Shown: positions 1-9,079, numbered from the stretch's first letter. The stretch: 30,953 nucleotides of DNA from DASSTJ01 sp035707965 (GCA_035707965.1 DASSTJ010000100.1:1-30953); one strand, 5' to 3'. A program made the numbers and translations. Notes: generated by a model not told the origin, from the letters alone.

Positions 1-1043
1 GACGCGGTGCGCAGATCGGCGTCCTCATCAAGGGCCCGCAGGTGCTCGAGTCGACGCGGCGGGTCGACACCGTCGTCCTCGACAAGACCGGAACCGTCAC
101 GGCAGGACAGATGGCGCTCGACGACGTCCACGCGGCGGACGGTGTCGAGGTGGCAGACGTCCTCCGGCTCGCCGGAGCCGTCGAGCACGCGTCCTCGCAC
201 CCGATCGCGCGAGCGGTCGCGGCCGCTGCCGCAGCGAACGGCGAGCTGCCTGCGGTGAAGCACTTCGAGACGCTGCAGGGGCGTGGCGTCCAGGGCGTCG
301 TCGACGGCACGCTGGTTCGGGTCGGGCGGCGCACCTGGCTGCAGGAGCTCGGCCTGGCCGTCCCGGGAGGACTGGCTGCGGTCGTCGACGCGGCGGAGCA
401 GCAGGGCCGCACGCCGGTGTGGGTGGCGGTCGACGTGGCACGGGGTGTCGTGGCAGCCGGCGAGCGCCCACGTGGCGTCGTGGGCGTGGTGGTCGTGTCC
501 GACGCCGTGCGTCCGAGCAGCGCGGAGGCCGTGCGCCAGCTGCGCGGGCTCGGCCTCGAGCCGGTGCTGCTGACCGGCGACAACGAGCGCGCGGCCCGGC
601 ACGTGGCCGAGCAGGTGGGCATCGACGAGGTCATCGCCGAGGTGCTGCCACAGGAGAAGGTGGACGTCGTCCGCCGGCTGCAGCAGGACGGCCGGCTCGT
701 GGCGATGGTCGGCGACGGCGTCAACGATGCCGCGGCGCTCGCTCAGGCCGACCTCGGTCTGGCGATGGGTACGGGCACGGACGTGGCGATCGAGGCCAGC
801 GACCTCACGCTGGTGCGCGGCGACCTGATGGCCGCGGTCGACGCCGTCCGGCTCTCGAGGGCGACGCTGCGCACCATCAAGGGCAACCTCGGGTGGGCCT
901 TCGGCTACAACGTCGCCGCCATCCCCCTGGCCGTCGCGGGTCTGCTGAGCCCGCTGGTCGCCGGTGCCGCCATGGCGTTCAGCTCGGTGTTCGTGGTGAC
1001 GAACAGCCTGCGGCTGCGACGGTTCCGTAGCACGACGTCCTGA
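1..1043 (+). CDS. copA: Cu(I)-exporting P1B-type ATPase, C-terminal part (5' truncated by window edge)
   Basis: The reading frame is open from base 3 and enters the window just before the phosphorylation domain; the N-terminal metal-binding domains, first membrane segments and CPC motif lie outside. About 346 residues are visible. They include the phosphorylated Asp in DKTGT (fragment residue 27), the SSHP motif of the P1B nucleotide-binding domain, TGDN (about 191) and the hinge GDGVNDA (about 237). The last two membrane helices carry YN in the first and MAFSS in the second, the residue pattern that defines Cu(I)-transporting P1B-1 pumps. The protein would export copper across the cytoplasmic membrane using ATP. 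It converges on the antiporter gene, with a palindromic repeat in the 87-base gap. No frameshift is seen. Confidence 0.93.
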   Translation, partial: RGAQIGVLIKGPQVLESTRRVDTVVLDKTGTVTAGQMALDDVHAADGVEVADVLRLAGAVEHASSHPIARAVAAAAAANGELPAVKHFETLQGRGVQGVVDGTLVRVGRRTWLQELGLAVPGGLAAVVDAAEQQGRTPVWVAVDVARGVVAAGERPRGVVGVVVVSDAVRPSSAEAVRQLRGLGLEPVLLTGDNERAARHVAEQVGIDEVIAEVLPQEKVDVVRRLQQDGRLVAMVGDGVNDAAALAQADLGLAMGTGTDVAIEASDLTLVRGDLMAAVDAVRLSRATLRTIKGNLGWAFGYNVAAIPLAVAGLLSPLVAGAAMAFSSVFVVTNSLRLRRFRSTTS

Positions 1044-1060
1044 CCCGTGCTGACCCGTGC
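1041..1060. repeat. Tandem 10-bp duplication over the copA stop codon
   Basis: The decamer TGACCCGTGC occurs twice in direct tandem. The first copy contains the copA TGA stop. The second copy runs into the left arm of the 65-bp palindromic element. It may be a slippage product or the edge of an insertion; function unknown. Confidence 0.7.
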
Positions 1061-1121
1061 GGGGATGGGTGGGTCGGGCTGGTCGTGATCGCAGCCGCGC
1101 TGGCCGCACCCATCGCCGCAC
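1057..1121. repeat. 65-bp palindromic element, copy A
   Basis: The 15-base arms GTGCGGGGATGGGTG (1057-1071) and CACCCATCGCCGCAC (1107-1121) are inverted repeats matching at 14 of 15 positions around a 35-base interior. The interior contains GGTCGTGATCGCAGCCGC (1081-1098). Copy B at 27351-27415 has the same total length, the same arm and interior lengths and the identical 18-base core in the same orientation; overall 54 of 65 positions agree. Here it lies between two convergent genes, where it could also act as a bidirectional terminator. Identity of the core, not only of the stem, argues for a dispersed element (REP- or MITE-like) or a protein-binding site. Confidence 0.8.
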
Positions 1122-1130
1122 GGCGACGTC

Positions 1131-2684
1131 TCAGGAGCGGTGCCGCCGCACGAACCAGGGCATCCGGTGCCGTGCCCGATGCTGGCTCTCCTCGGTGCCC
1201 CAGAGCGCGAGGCGGCCTCCGACGCTCACGGCGTGCAGTCGTGACTCGGTGCGGACGCGCACGTCGGACGGCACGACGACCAGCAGCTGGTCGTCGCGCC
1301 GCAGGACCGTGCGCGGGCCGGGCACGAACGAGTCGCCATCGCGCACGACCAGCGTCACGTTCGCCCCGGCCGGCAGTCGCAGCTCGAACACCTCGAGCCC
1401 GTGCATGCGTGACTCGGCGCCGATGCGCACCTGCATGACGTCGGCCCCCAGCTCGCCGAGCGGTGCGGACTCGACGTCGACGTCGCGGGCGTCCACGACG
1501 TCGGCGACGCGGAGCTGACGGGCCATGAACGGCAGGGTGGGCGCCTGGACGAGCGTGAACACGACGACGAGGAGGAAGACGAGCTCGAACATCCACTCCG
1601 TCCCGGGCACGCCGATCGTGACGGGGACGGTCGCGAGCACGACCGGGACGGCGCCGCGCAGCCCCGCCCACGACAAGAAGGCCTGCTCGCGCCATCGCAT
1701 GCCGAACGGCGTCATCGAGACGAGCACCGACAGCGGCCGCGCGAGCAGCAGCAGCACGAGCCCGAGGACGATCGCTCGCAGCAGCTGAGCCGGCATCTCC
1801 GAGGGGGACGCCAGCAGCCCGAGCAGGACGAACAGGCCGATCTGGGCCAACCACCCCAGGGCCTCGGCGAACCCGCGCGTCGCCGCCCGGTGCGGCAGCC
1901 GGGTGTTGCCGAGCACGAGGCCGGTGACGTAGGTGGCCAGGAAGCCCGAGGCGTGCAGGTTCGCTGCGACCGCGTAGGACGCGACGGTCAGGCCGATCGC
2001 GGCCAGGGACGTCAGGGCGGACGACGGGAGCGCCAGGGCGCGCAGGGCGCGTGCCCCGAGCCAGCCGATCGCCACCCCCACGACGGCACCGAGGGCCAGC
2101 TCGAACGCGGCCACCTCGAGGAGCCAGTACCACGTGACGGACCCATGGCCGCCATGCGCCTGTTCGGCCAGCACCACGACGAGCAGCACGACCGGCGCGT
2201 CGTTGAGGCCCGACTCCGCCTCGAGCACTCCCGCCAGCCGAGGGGTGATGGGAACCCGGCGCAGCACCGAGAACACGGCGGCGGCGTCGGTCGAGCTCAG
2301 CACAGCCCCGACGAGCAGGGCAACCACCCAGGGAAGGTCGAGCAGCACGTGCGCGGCGACGGCGACGACGGTGACTGACACCGCCACGCCGAGGGTCGAC
2401 AGCACGGCCGCCGGACCCATCGACGAGCGCACGTCCACCCACGTCGTGGTGAGTCCGCCCTCGGCCAGGATCAGCACCAGGGCCGAGTAGCCGAGCACCT
2501 GCGTAAGGCTCTCGTTCTCGAACTGCAGCCCCAGGCCGCCCTCGCCCAGCGCGAGCCCGAGCCCGAGGTAGAGCAGCAGGGACGGCAGGCCGGACCGCAA
2601 CGAGAGCCGCACGGCGGCCACGGCGACCAGCACGACGACAGCGCCCACCAGCAGGGCGCCGTTCAGCGTCTCGATCGTCGTCAC
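1131..2684 (-). CDS. Potassium/proton (CPA1-family) antiporter with RCK_C/TrkA-C domain
   Basis: This 517-residue integral membrane protein has about a dozen hydrophobic segments in residues 5-385. Family signatures include the SSTDAAAVFSVLRR stretch and ESGLNDAPVVLL (the ion-binding ND pair) in mid-protein. A soluble C-terminal tail from about residue 400 (ADVMQVRIGAESRMHGLEVFELRLP) looks like a TrkA-C/RCK_C ligand-binding domain, as in NhaP2/CvrA-type K+/H+ antiporters. It would exchange cytoplasmic K+ or Na+ for protons across the membrane, with the tail probably gating transport. The GTG start at 2684 places the first helix directly at the N-terminus; its Shine-Dalgarno is weak. It diverges from the penicillin-acylase gene. 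Exact ion specificity cannot be told from sequence alone. Confidence 0.88.
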   Translation of the reverse strand: MTTIETLNGALLVGAVVVLVAVAAVRLSLRSGLPSLLLYLGLGLALGEGGLGLQFENESLTQVLGYSALVLILAEGGLTTTWVDVRSSMGPAAVLSTLGVAVSVTVVAVAAHVLLDLPWVVALLVGAVLSSTDAAAVFSVLRRVPITPRLAGVLEAESGLNDAPVVLLVVVLAEQAHGGHGSVTWYWLLEVAAFELALGAVVGVAIGWLGARALRALALPSSALTSLAAIGLTVASYAVAANLHASGFLATYVTGLVLGNTRLPHRAATRGFAEALGWLAQIGLFVLLGLLASPSEMPAQLLRAIVLGLVLLLLARPLSVLVSMTPFGMRWREQAFLSWAGLRGAVPVVLATVPVTIGVPGTEWMFELVFLLVVVFTLVQAPTLPFMARQLRVADVVDARDVDVESAPLGELGADVMQVRIGAESRMHGLEVFELRLPAGANVTLVVRDGDSFVPGPRTVLRRDDQLLVVVPSDVRVRTESRLHAVSVGGRLALWGTEESQHRARHRMPWFVRRHRS

Positions 2685-2791
2685 GGGTGAGGTGGCGCGG
2701 CGGTCGTCAAGGTCACGTGTGCTCCGGCTCGCAGTCGGTCGGGTCGCCCCGGTGCGGCGCTGCGGTGCGCGGCCACGCCGGGTGGGTGGCC

Positions 2792-2797
2792 TAGTCT
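2792..2797 (+). promoter_or_regulatory. Leaderless-type -10 element TAGTCT
   Basis: TAGTCT ends six bases before the GTG start at 2804. This fits an actinobacterial -10 hexamer for a transcript beginning at or next to the start codon, and there is no good Shine-Dalgarno. It supports the chosen start of the acylase gene. Confidence 0.55.
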
Positions 2798-2803
2798 CGC
2801 AGC

Positions 2804-5338
2804 GTGCCTCGCAAGCGTCTGCTCCGTCGTGCCCTGCTGGCGCTGCTCGCGCTCGTGGTCGTCGTCGCCCTGGTCGTCTCGATCGGTGCCACGACCCTCA
2901 TCCGCCGGTCCTTCCCCGACCGGGACGGCACCTCGGCCCTGCCCGGTCTCGACGGCCAGGTCACGGTGCTGCGGGACGACCGGGGAGTGCCGCAGATCTA
3001 CGCGAGCACGGCCGATGACCTGTTCCGGGCGCAGGGCTACGTGCACGCCCAGGACCGGTTCTTCGAGATGGACCTGCGGCGGCACATCACGGCCGGCCGG
3101 CTGAGCGAGCTCGTGGGGCCGAGCGAGGACGCCCTCACCACCGACAAGGTCGTGCGCACCCTCGGGTGGCGACGCGTGGCCGAGCAGGAGCTGCCGCTCC
3201 TGTCACCCACGACGCGCAGCTACCTGCAGGCGTACGCGGACGGCGTGAACGCGTACCTGGCCCACCGCTCCTCCAGCCAGCTCGGGGTCGAGTACGCGCT
3301 GCTCGGCATCACCCTCCCGGACTACCGGATCGAGCCGTGGACGCCGGTCGACTCGCTGGCCTGGTTGAAGGCCATGGCGTGGGACCTCAAGAGCAACTAC
3401 ACGGACGAGATCACCCGGGCTCGCCTGGCGGCGACGCTGCCGGTCAAGCGCATCAACCAGCTCTACCCGCCGTACCCGTTCGACGAGCACGAGCCGATCA
3501 TCACGGACGCCGACCAGAAGCAGTCGCAGGCCGCCTCGGACGTGCCGGTCGCGGCCCTGCGGACGTCGGGGGCGGAGCACGCGCTGGCGACGGCGCAGCA
3601 GGCGCTCGACGCCATCCCGGCACTCGTCGGTCGCGGCGACGGCGTCGGCTCGAACTCCTGGGCCGTGTCCGGGGCGCACACCACCACCGGCATGCCGCTG
3701 CTCGCCAACGACCCGCACCTCGCGCCGTCCGTGCCAGGCATCTGGTACCAGATGGGGCTGCACTGCCGGAAGGTCGACGACAGCTGCCCGTTCGACGTCG
3801 CCGGGTTCACGTTCTCCGGCCTGCCGGGCGTGGTGATCGGCCACAACGACCGGGTCGCCTGGGGGTTCACCAACCTCGGGCCGGACGTCACGGACCTCTA
3901 CCTCGAGCGCACGCTCGACGACACCGTCGAGGTCGACGGCGCCTACGAGCCCCTGACCGAGCGTCAGGAGACGATCAACGTGCGGGGAGGCACGCCCGTG
4001 ACGATCACGGTGCGCGGCACGCGGCACGGGCCGATCGTGTCGGACGTCATCGACTCGGTCCGCGCGGCCGGGCGCAACGCCACGGTCAACGGGGAGCCGG
4101 ACTCCACGAGCTACGACGTGTCACTGGCATGGACGGCGCTGCAGCCCGGCCGGACGGCCGACGCCATCTTCGCGATCGACACCGCGTCGGACTGGGACTC
4201 GTTCCGGCAGGCGGCGCGCCTGTTCGAGGTGCCCGCGCAGAACCTCGTGTACGCGGACGTCGACGGCAACATCGGCTACCAGGCACCGGGCAAGATCCCG
4301 GTCCGCGGGTCGGGTGACGGCCGCTGGCCCGAGCCTGGGTGGCAGAGCAGGTACGACTGGGCGGGCTACGTGCCGTTCGACCAGATGCCGTCCATGCTCA
4401 ACCCGCCCGACGGCCTCGTGGTCACCGCGAACCAGGCGGTGTCGGACGCGGTGACGCCGTTCCTGACCAGCGACTGGGACTACGGCTTCCGCTCCCAGCG
4501 CATCCGCGACCTGCTGCAGAAGAAGCCCAAGCTGAGCGCCGACGACATGTCCAGCATCCAGATGGACAACCGCAACCCGATGGCGCCGACGCTGGTGCCG
4601 TTGCTGCTCGCGGTGGACTTCTCGGACGACGCCTTCACGCGCGAGGCCCAGCAGCTGCTGCGCGGCTGGGACTTCACGCAGCCGCCGGACTCGGCCGCTG
4701 CCGCGTACTACAACGCGGTGTGGCGTCAGCTCCTGCGGCTCGGCTTCGACGACGAGCTGGGGGAGGACCTCGCTGCGGACGGCGGTGACCGGTGGTTCGA
4801 GGTGGTCAGCCTGCTGCTCAAGCGCAAGGACGACCCGTGGTGGGACAACAAGGCCACGCCGGGCGCTGTGGAGAACCGGGACGAGATCGTGCGTCAGGCC
4901 ATGACGTCGGCGCGCATCGAGCTCACCAAGTCGCTGGGCAAGGACCCGACGCACTGGCAGTGGGGCAGGCTGCACCGCCTCGAGCTGCAGCACGCCGTCC
5001 TCGGCGGACCGACCGTGCCGGCACCGGTGCACTGGCTGGTCAACCGTGGGCCGTGGGACCTCGGCGGGGGGTCGTCGCTGGTCGACGCCACGGGCTGGGA
5101 CGCGCACGAGGGGTACGCCGTCGACTGGGTGCCGTCGATGCGCATGGTCGTCGACCTCGGTGACCTGGACCGCTCCCGCTGGGTCAACCTGACCGGCGCC
5201 TCGGGGCACCCGATGGACGCCCACTACACCGACCAGACGGATGCCTGGGCGGAGGGACGCACCTACCCGTGGCCGTTCACGGAGAAGGCGGTGAAGGCGG
5301 CGACGGACTCCGAGCTGGTGCTGCGCCCCGAGCCGTGA
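2804..5338 (+). CDS. Penicillin acylase (peptidase S45) family Ntn-hydrolase, membrane-anchored
   Basis: This is an 844-residue protein, the usual length for an S45 proenzyme. A basic N-terminus followed by one hydrophobic helix (about residues 9-31) suggests a signal anchor or uncleaved signal, so the enzyme would act outside the membrane. The linker ends at GVGSNSWAVSG, where Ser283 is the predicted autocatalytic cleavage point and N-terminal nucleophile of the beta chain (compare SNMW in E. coli penicillin G acylase). NDPHL and HGPIV further on are typical of the beta chain. Such enzymes hydrolyse amide bonds of acylated small molecules such as beta-lactams, acyl-homoserine lactones or lipopeptides; the substrate here is unknown. 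It is a single gene with a leaderless-type promoter, convergent on the formyl-THF cyclo-ligase. The frame is intact throughout. Confidence 0.92.
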   Translation: MPRKRLLRRALLALLALVVVVALVVSIGATTLIRRSFPDRDGTSALPGLDGQVTVLRDDRGVPQIYASTADDLFRAQGYVHAQDRFFEMDLRRHITAGRLSELVGPSEDALTTDKVVRTLGWRRVAEQELPLLSPTTRSYLQAYADGVNAYLAHRSSSQLGVEYALLGITLPDYRIEPWTPVDSLAWLKAMAWDLKSNYTDEITRARLAATLPVKRINQLYPPYPFDEHEPIITDADQKQSQAASDVPVAALRTSGAEHALATAQQALDAIPALVGRGDGVGSNSWAVSGAHTTTGMPLLANDPHLAPSVPGIWYQMGLHCRKVDDSCPFDVAGFTFSGLPGVVIGHNDRVAWGFTNLGPDVTDLYLERTLDDTVEVDGAYEPLTERQETINVRGGTPVTITVRGTRHGPIVSDVIDSVRAAGRNATVNGEPDSTSYDVSLAWTALQPGRTADAIFAIDTASDWDSFRQAARLFEVPAQNLVYADVDGNIGYQAPGKIPVRGSGDGRWPEPGWQSRYDWAGYVPFDQMPSMLNPPDGLVVTANQAVSDAVTPFLTSDWDYGFRSQRIRDLLQKKPKLSADDMSSIQMDNRNPMAPTLVPLLLAVDFSDDAFTREAQQLLRGWDFTQPPDSAAAAYYNAVWRQLLRLGFDDELGEDLAADGGDRWFEVVSLLLKRKDDPWWDNKATPGAVENRDEIVRQAMTSARIELTKSLGKDPTHWQWGRLHRLELQHAVLGGPTVPAPVHWLVNRGPWDLGGGSSLVDATGWDAHEGYAVDWVPSMRMVVDLGDLDRSRWVNLTGASGHPMDAHYTDQTDAWAEGRTYPWPFTEKAVKAATDSELVLRPEP

Positions 5339-5357
5339 CGCCGGCGTGGCCGGCGTC
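5337..5357. terminator. Hairpin between convergent genes
   Basis: GACGCCGG (5337-5344) pairs perfectly with CCGGCGTC (5350-5357) around a five-base loop. It fills the gap between two convergent genes and touches both stop codons. No U-tract is present, so it is a terminator candidate rather than a classical intrinsic terminator. Confidence 0.45.
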
Positions 5358-5989
5358 TAGCCGTCGCCGGCGCGGAGGTCGCGTCCGCAGCGGACGACCT
5401 CGCGCGACGTGACGGCGGCGTCGACCCGCTGGTCCTGCGCCTCGGTCGGCAGGGCGTCGTCCCAGACCTCGCCGTCGTGCAGCAGGGCGACGACGAACGC
5501 GTCGGGACGGCGACGAGCCAGCGCCCGGTCGTAGCTGCCTCCGCCCTGGCCGAGCCGGCCTCCGGCCCGGTCGACCGCCAGGGCCGGTGCGACGACGACA
5601 TCGGCCTCGCGGATCGCCTCGACGCCGAGTCGGCGGCCGGTCGGCTCCGGGACCCCCGGCCCGAGGCCGGGGCCGTGGTCGGTGTCGTCCACGGCCCAGT
5701 CCAGGTCGAGGTCCGCGCGCACCACGGGCAGCAGGACGCGGACGCCGCGCTCGTGCAGCGTCTGGCGCAGCAGGGCCGTCTGGGGCTCGCGCCCCACGGC
5801 GACGTAGGCGGCCACCGTGCTGCCCGGTGGAAGCCGGGCCAGCTCGGGCAGCGCGAGCAGCAGCCGCGTGCGACGCGGTTCGTCGGACATGTCCGGCATG
5901 ATGTGGGCACGTCGTCGTGACCGGACGACAGCTCGGACCTCCCGCTTGCGAGCGGCCGTGTCCTCGGGGACGTCGTCGAGAAGGGGCAC
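5357..5989 (-). CDS. 5-formyltetrahydrofolate cyclo-ligase
   Basis: This enzyme converts 5-formyl-THF to 5,10-methenyl-THF with ATP in cytosolic one-carbon metabolism. From GTG at 5989 the protein has 210 residues, normal for the family. The start is supported by GGAGAG five bases upstream and by the basic N-terminal helix (TAARKREVRAVVRSRRRA) that precedes the family's usual first strand (GSTVAAYVAVGREPQT). The diagnostic ATP-binding loop is GGRLGQGGGSYDRAL in the C-terminal half. A later ATG would remove the N-terminal helix. It is divergent from the diguanylate cyclase. M. tuberculosis also keeps this gene directly beside galU, in opposite orientation (Rv0992c, from memory). The same strand stays open far upstream, but that extension has no family similarity and is a GC artefact. 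Confidence 0.88.
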   Translation of the reverse strand: MPLLDDVPEDTAARKREVRAVVRSRRRAHIMPDMSDEPRRTRLLLALPELARLPPGSTVAAYVAVGREPQTALLRQTLHERGVRVLLPVVRADLDLDWAVDDTDHGPGLGPGVPEPTGRRLGVEAIREADVVVAPALAVDRAGGRLGQGGGSYDRALARRRPDAFVVALLHDGEVWDDALPTEAQDQRVDAAVTSREVVRCGRDLRAGDG

Positions 5990-6122
5990 GTCGGCTCTCC
6001 GGCTTCTGCGACAGCTCGGCTGCGCGGGACGGACGGCGGTATCGCTAGCAGGATGATCCGTGCCACGATGCCACCGCCGGTGGGGGAGGTCACGTGGTGG
6101 CGGCGACGAGGGGAGGGACCCG

Positions 6123-8141
6123 ATGAGCTCGGTGCGGACGCGCCTCGCGCTCGTGCTGGGTGTCGTCCTCATCGTGCCGGCGGTGGCGGCGGTCGTGGTG
6201 ATGAGCGTCCTCGCGCCGCGGCAGGCGACCCGCGCCGCCGCCGAGTCGTCCGCGCGCGTCGCGAGCAGCACCTCCGCCCTCCTGGTGGAGGCGTGCCGGT
6301 CGATGGGCGAGTCGGCCCGGTCGCTCGCCCTGCAGGCGGCGTCGCCGCAGCTGAGCGCGGCCGCGCGGTCGGCCATCTCGCGGCAGCCGGACGCGTTCGC
6401 CGCGGTCGTGAAGGGCGGGACGGTCGTCGCGTCGGCCGGCACCGTGCCGAACCTCAGCGCGTCCCAGCTGGTCGATCTCAGCTGCTCGCGGCGGCAGGGG
6501 ACGGGCCAGGCGCCGGCGGGGGTCACGGGTGAGCCGGTCCTGGCGGAAGTCGTGCCGGCAACCGGACCAGCGGGCAGCAACCTCGGTACGGTCGTGGTGG
6601 GCCGCGTCCTCGGCGGCACCGGTCTGCAGGCGCTGGCTCGCGAGCTCGGTCTGGACTCGAGCACCGCGTTGGCGCTGGCCTGCCCGGACGGCCGGGGGGC
6701 GTCGACGGTCACCGGCGAGGTGGCCCTGGTGCTGCGGCGGGCGGCCGCGAGCGGTGCGTCGACCGGTGAGCGGGGCGACTGGCAGGTCTCGACGGCGGGG
6801 GCGCGTCCGGGGCAGTTCTGCGCGGTGGCGGCAGCGGTCCCCACGCCGGGCTCCCGGCTGCTGCAGGGCACGGTGCTGGGCATCCTGCTCGCGGGCCTGC
6901 TGCTGGGCTTCCTGCTGGTGCTCTGGCTGGCCCAGAGCCTGACCAGCCCGGTGCTGGCGTTGACGGAGGCCGCCGAGAGGGTGGCACGAGGAGACCTCAC
7001 CGGTCGGCTGCCGCAGGGTGGTACGGACGAGCTCGGCCGACTGTCCGGTGCCTTCAACCACATGACCGACGAGCTGCAGGTCAGCATCGGCGAGCTGCAG
7101 CGCAGCCGCGACCTGCTGCGCGAGAACGTGGCCCGGCTCGGCGACGCGCTGCAGCGCACGCACGACCTCGACGGCCTGCTGACGACAGTCCTCGCGGCCG
7201 CGGCCTCGGCGACCTCCGGCCAGCGCGCCACGGCGTGGCTGATCGAGGGCGGATCCGTCGTGGCTCGCGTCTCCGTGCCCTCGGGTGCGCCACGGCCCGC
7301 TGTCCGGCGGCTGCCGATCGGCGCCGACCTGGCGGGCGAGGTGGCGGCGGACGGGCAGCCGCGCCGGTTGGGTCACGGCCACGAAGACGGCACGACGGTG
7401 CTGGGCGGCCCGGCGCTGGGAGCGCCGCTGCGGCGGGGGCACAGCGTGCTCGGGGTCATCGTCGTCGAGCGCGACCCGCAGGAGCCGGCGTTCGACACGG
7501 ACGACGAGGCGATGCTCGTGTCCCTGGCCGGGCCGGCCGGCATCGCCGTCGACAACGTCCTGCTGCACCGCGAGGCGCAGCGGCTCTCGGTCACCGACCC
7601 GCTGACCGGCGCGGGCAATCTGCGCCACATGACGACGACGCTGGCCCGCGAGGTCGAGCGCGCCACCCGCTTCGACCGACCGCTGGCCCTGCTGCTCCTC
7701 GACCTGGACCACTTCAAGCGGGTCAACGACACCTACGGGCACACTGTCGGCGACGCGGTGCTGCGCGAGCTGTCGCGTCGCGTCGCCGCCTGCGTGCGCG
7801 AGGTCGACACGGTCGCCCGGTACGGCGGCGAGGAGTTCGTCGTCATCACGCCCGAGACCGATACCGAGGGTGCCCTGCGCCTCGCCGCGCGCATCTGCGA
7901 GGCGATTCGTGAGGCACCGTTCGTCGTCGGGGACGACGTCGTCGTCGTCACCGTCTCCATCGGCGTCGCCTCGCTGCCCGGGCACGGCACCTCGAGCGGT
8001 GACCTGGTGCGCGCGGCCGACGACGGGCTCTACGCCGCCAAGCGCGCCGGTCGCGACCGCTACCAGCTCGCCCCGCTGCCGTCGTCGGCCGCGGCCACGG
8101 CGGGCAGCGAGGAACGGGCGGGCGATAACCTCGCCCCATGA
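6123..8141 (+). CDS. Membrane diguanylate cyclase (TM - sensor - TM - HAMP - GAF - GGDEF)
   Basis: This predicted 672-residue enzyme makes cyclic di-GMP from two GTP. The ATG at 6123 has a GGGAGGG Shine-Dalgarno. Order: TM1 (about 8-30), an extracytoplasmic region of about 210 residues, TM2 (about 245-268), HAMP (about 269-320), a GAF-like domain (about 342-490) and GGDEF (about 492-655). The active motif is intact as RYGGEEF (GGEEF at 568-572). An RxxD inhibitory site (REVD) lies five residues before it, so product inhibition is expected. No EAL domain follows. Its stop overlaps the galU start (ATGA), suggesting co-transcription with galU. The signal sensed by the poorly conserved outer domain is unknown. 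Confidence 0.93.
   Translation: MSSVRTRLALVLGVVLIVPAVAAVVVMSVLAPRQATRAAAESSARVASSTSALLVEACRSMGESARSLALQAASPQLSAAARSAISRQPDAFAAVVKGGTVVASAGTVPNLSASQLVDLSCSRRQGTGQAPAGVTGEPVLAEVVPATGPAGSNLGTVVVGRVLGGTGLQALARELGLDSSTALALACPDGRGASTVTGEVALVLRRAAASGASTGERGDWQVSTAGARPGQFCAVAAAVPTPGSRLLQGTVLGILLAGLLLGFLLVLWLAQSLTSPVLALTEAAERVARGDLTGRLPQGGTDELGRLSGAFNHMTDELQVSIGELQRSRDLLRENVARLGDALQRTHDLDGLLTTVLAAAASATSGQRATAWLIEGGSVVARVSVPSGAPRPAVRRLPIGADLAGEVAADGQPRRLGHGHEDGTTVLGGPALGAPLRRGHSVLGVIVVERDPQEPAFDTDDEAMLVSLAGPAGIAVDNVLLHREAQRLSVTDPLTGAGNLRHMTTTLAREVERATRFDRPLALLLLDLDHFKRVNDTYGHTVGDAVLRELSRRVAACVREVDTVARYGGEEFVVITPETDTEGALRLAARICEAIREAPFVVGDDVVVVTVSIGVASLPGHGTSSGDLVRAADDGLYAAKRAGRDRYQLAPLPSSAAATAGSEERAGDNLAP
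8126..8131 (+). promoter_or_regulatory. Leaderless-type -10 element TAACCT upstream of galU
   Basis: TAACCT ends six bases before the galU ATG, inside the last codons of the cyclase gene. It would let galU and the following genes be transcribed as a leaderless mRNA independently of the cyclase promoter. Confidence 0.5.
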
Positions 8142-9079
8142 GCCCCAGCACGGAGCCCGACCGCCCGGACCGCCTCGGCGGCGACCGACCTGTCACGAAG
8201 GCGGTGATCCCGGTCGCGGGACTGGGCACGAGGTTCCTGCCAGCCACGAAGGCGATCCCCAAGGAGATGCTGCCGGTCGTCGACAAGCCGGCGATCCAGT
8301 ACGTCGTCGAGGAGGCGGTGGCCGCCGGGCTGGACGACGTCCTCATGGTGACGGGTCGCAACAAGGGTGCGCTCGAGGACCACTTCGACCGGCAGTGGGA
8401 GCTCGAGGCCGCGCTCGAGGCGAAGGGCGACACCGACCGGCTGGAACGCGTCCGCCGGGCGACGACGCTGGCGGACGTCCACTACGTGCGGCAGGGCGAC
8501 CCGCGCGGTCTCGGTCACGCCATCCTGTGCGGCGAGCAGCACGTCGGCGACGAGCCCTTCGCGGTGCTCCTCGGCGACGACCTCATCGACAAGCGCGACA
8601 CGCTCCTGACCACGATGCTCGAGGTGCGGGCCAAGCGCGGCGGCAGCGTGGTGGCCCTCCTGGAGGTCCCGCCGGAGCAGACGCACCTCTACGGCTGCGC
8701 CGCGGTCGAGCCTGTCGAGGGATCGGAGACGGTCGTGCGCGTCACCAGTCTCGTCGAGAAGCCCGACCCAGCCGACGCGCCCAGCAACCTGGCGGTCATC
8801 GGCCGCTACGTGCTCGACCCTGCCGTGTTCGGCGTGCTGCACGAGACGCCGCCTGGGCGGGGCAACGAGATCCAGATCACGGACGCCCTGATGACGTTGG
8901 CCGGCATGCCCGTCGAGCAGGGTGGCACCGTCTGGGGCGTCGTGTTCCGCGGCCGCCGCTACGACACCGGGGACCGGCTCGACTACCTCAAGGCCGTCGT
9001 CCAGCTGGGGGAGGGGCACGAGGAGTTCGGCGCCGACTTCTCGTCCTGGCTCGTCGCGCACGTCGCCGGTCGGCGATGA
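8138..9079 (+). CDS. galU: UTP-glucose-1-phosphate uridylyltransferase
   Basis: GalU makes UDP-glucose from UTP and glucose-1-phosphate, feeding polysaccharide, glycolipid and trehalose synthesis in the cytosol. The 313-residue length is typical. The nucleotide-binding signature AGLGTRFLPATKAIPKEMLP starts at about residue 27, followed by VDKPAIQYVVEEA; further motifs are GLGHAILC, LLGDDLID and LVEKP. The ATG overlaps the cyclase stop by four bases, and the galU stop overlaps the moeA start in the same way. galU-moeA adjacency is widely conserved in actinobacteria. Confidence 0.97.
   Translation: MSPSTEPDRPDRLGGDRPVTKAVIPVAGLGTRFLPATKAIPKEMLPVVDKPAIQYVVEEAVAAGLDDVLMVTGRNKGALEDHFDRQWELEAALEAKGDTDRLERVRRATTLADVHYVRQGDPRGLGHAILCGEQHVGDEPFAVLLGDDLIDKRDTLLTTMLEVRAKRGGSVVALLEVPPEQTHLYGCAAVEPVEGSETVVRVTSLVEKPDPADAPSNLAVIGRYVLDPAVFGVLHETPPGRGNEIQITDALMTLAGMPVEQGGTVWGVVFRGRRYDTGDRLDYLKAVVQLGEGHEEFGADFSSWLVAHVAGRR

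Noticed and set aside
1057..1121. Copy A of the palindromic element as a simple rho-independent terminator
   Set aside because: The loop is 35 bases long, there is no T-tract, and the same element occurs between divergent genes at 27351-27415.
979..2442. A 487-codon minus-strand open frame overlapping the antiporter
   Set aside because: Arg/Ala/Gly-rich with no conserved motif; a frame-shifted shadow of the antiporter gene caused by high GC.
5990..7231. N-terminal extension of the formyl-THF cyclo-ligase of about 400 codons
   Set aside because: Open only because it is antisense to the diguanylate cyclase; the family length and a Shine-Dalgarno support the start at 5989.
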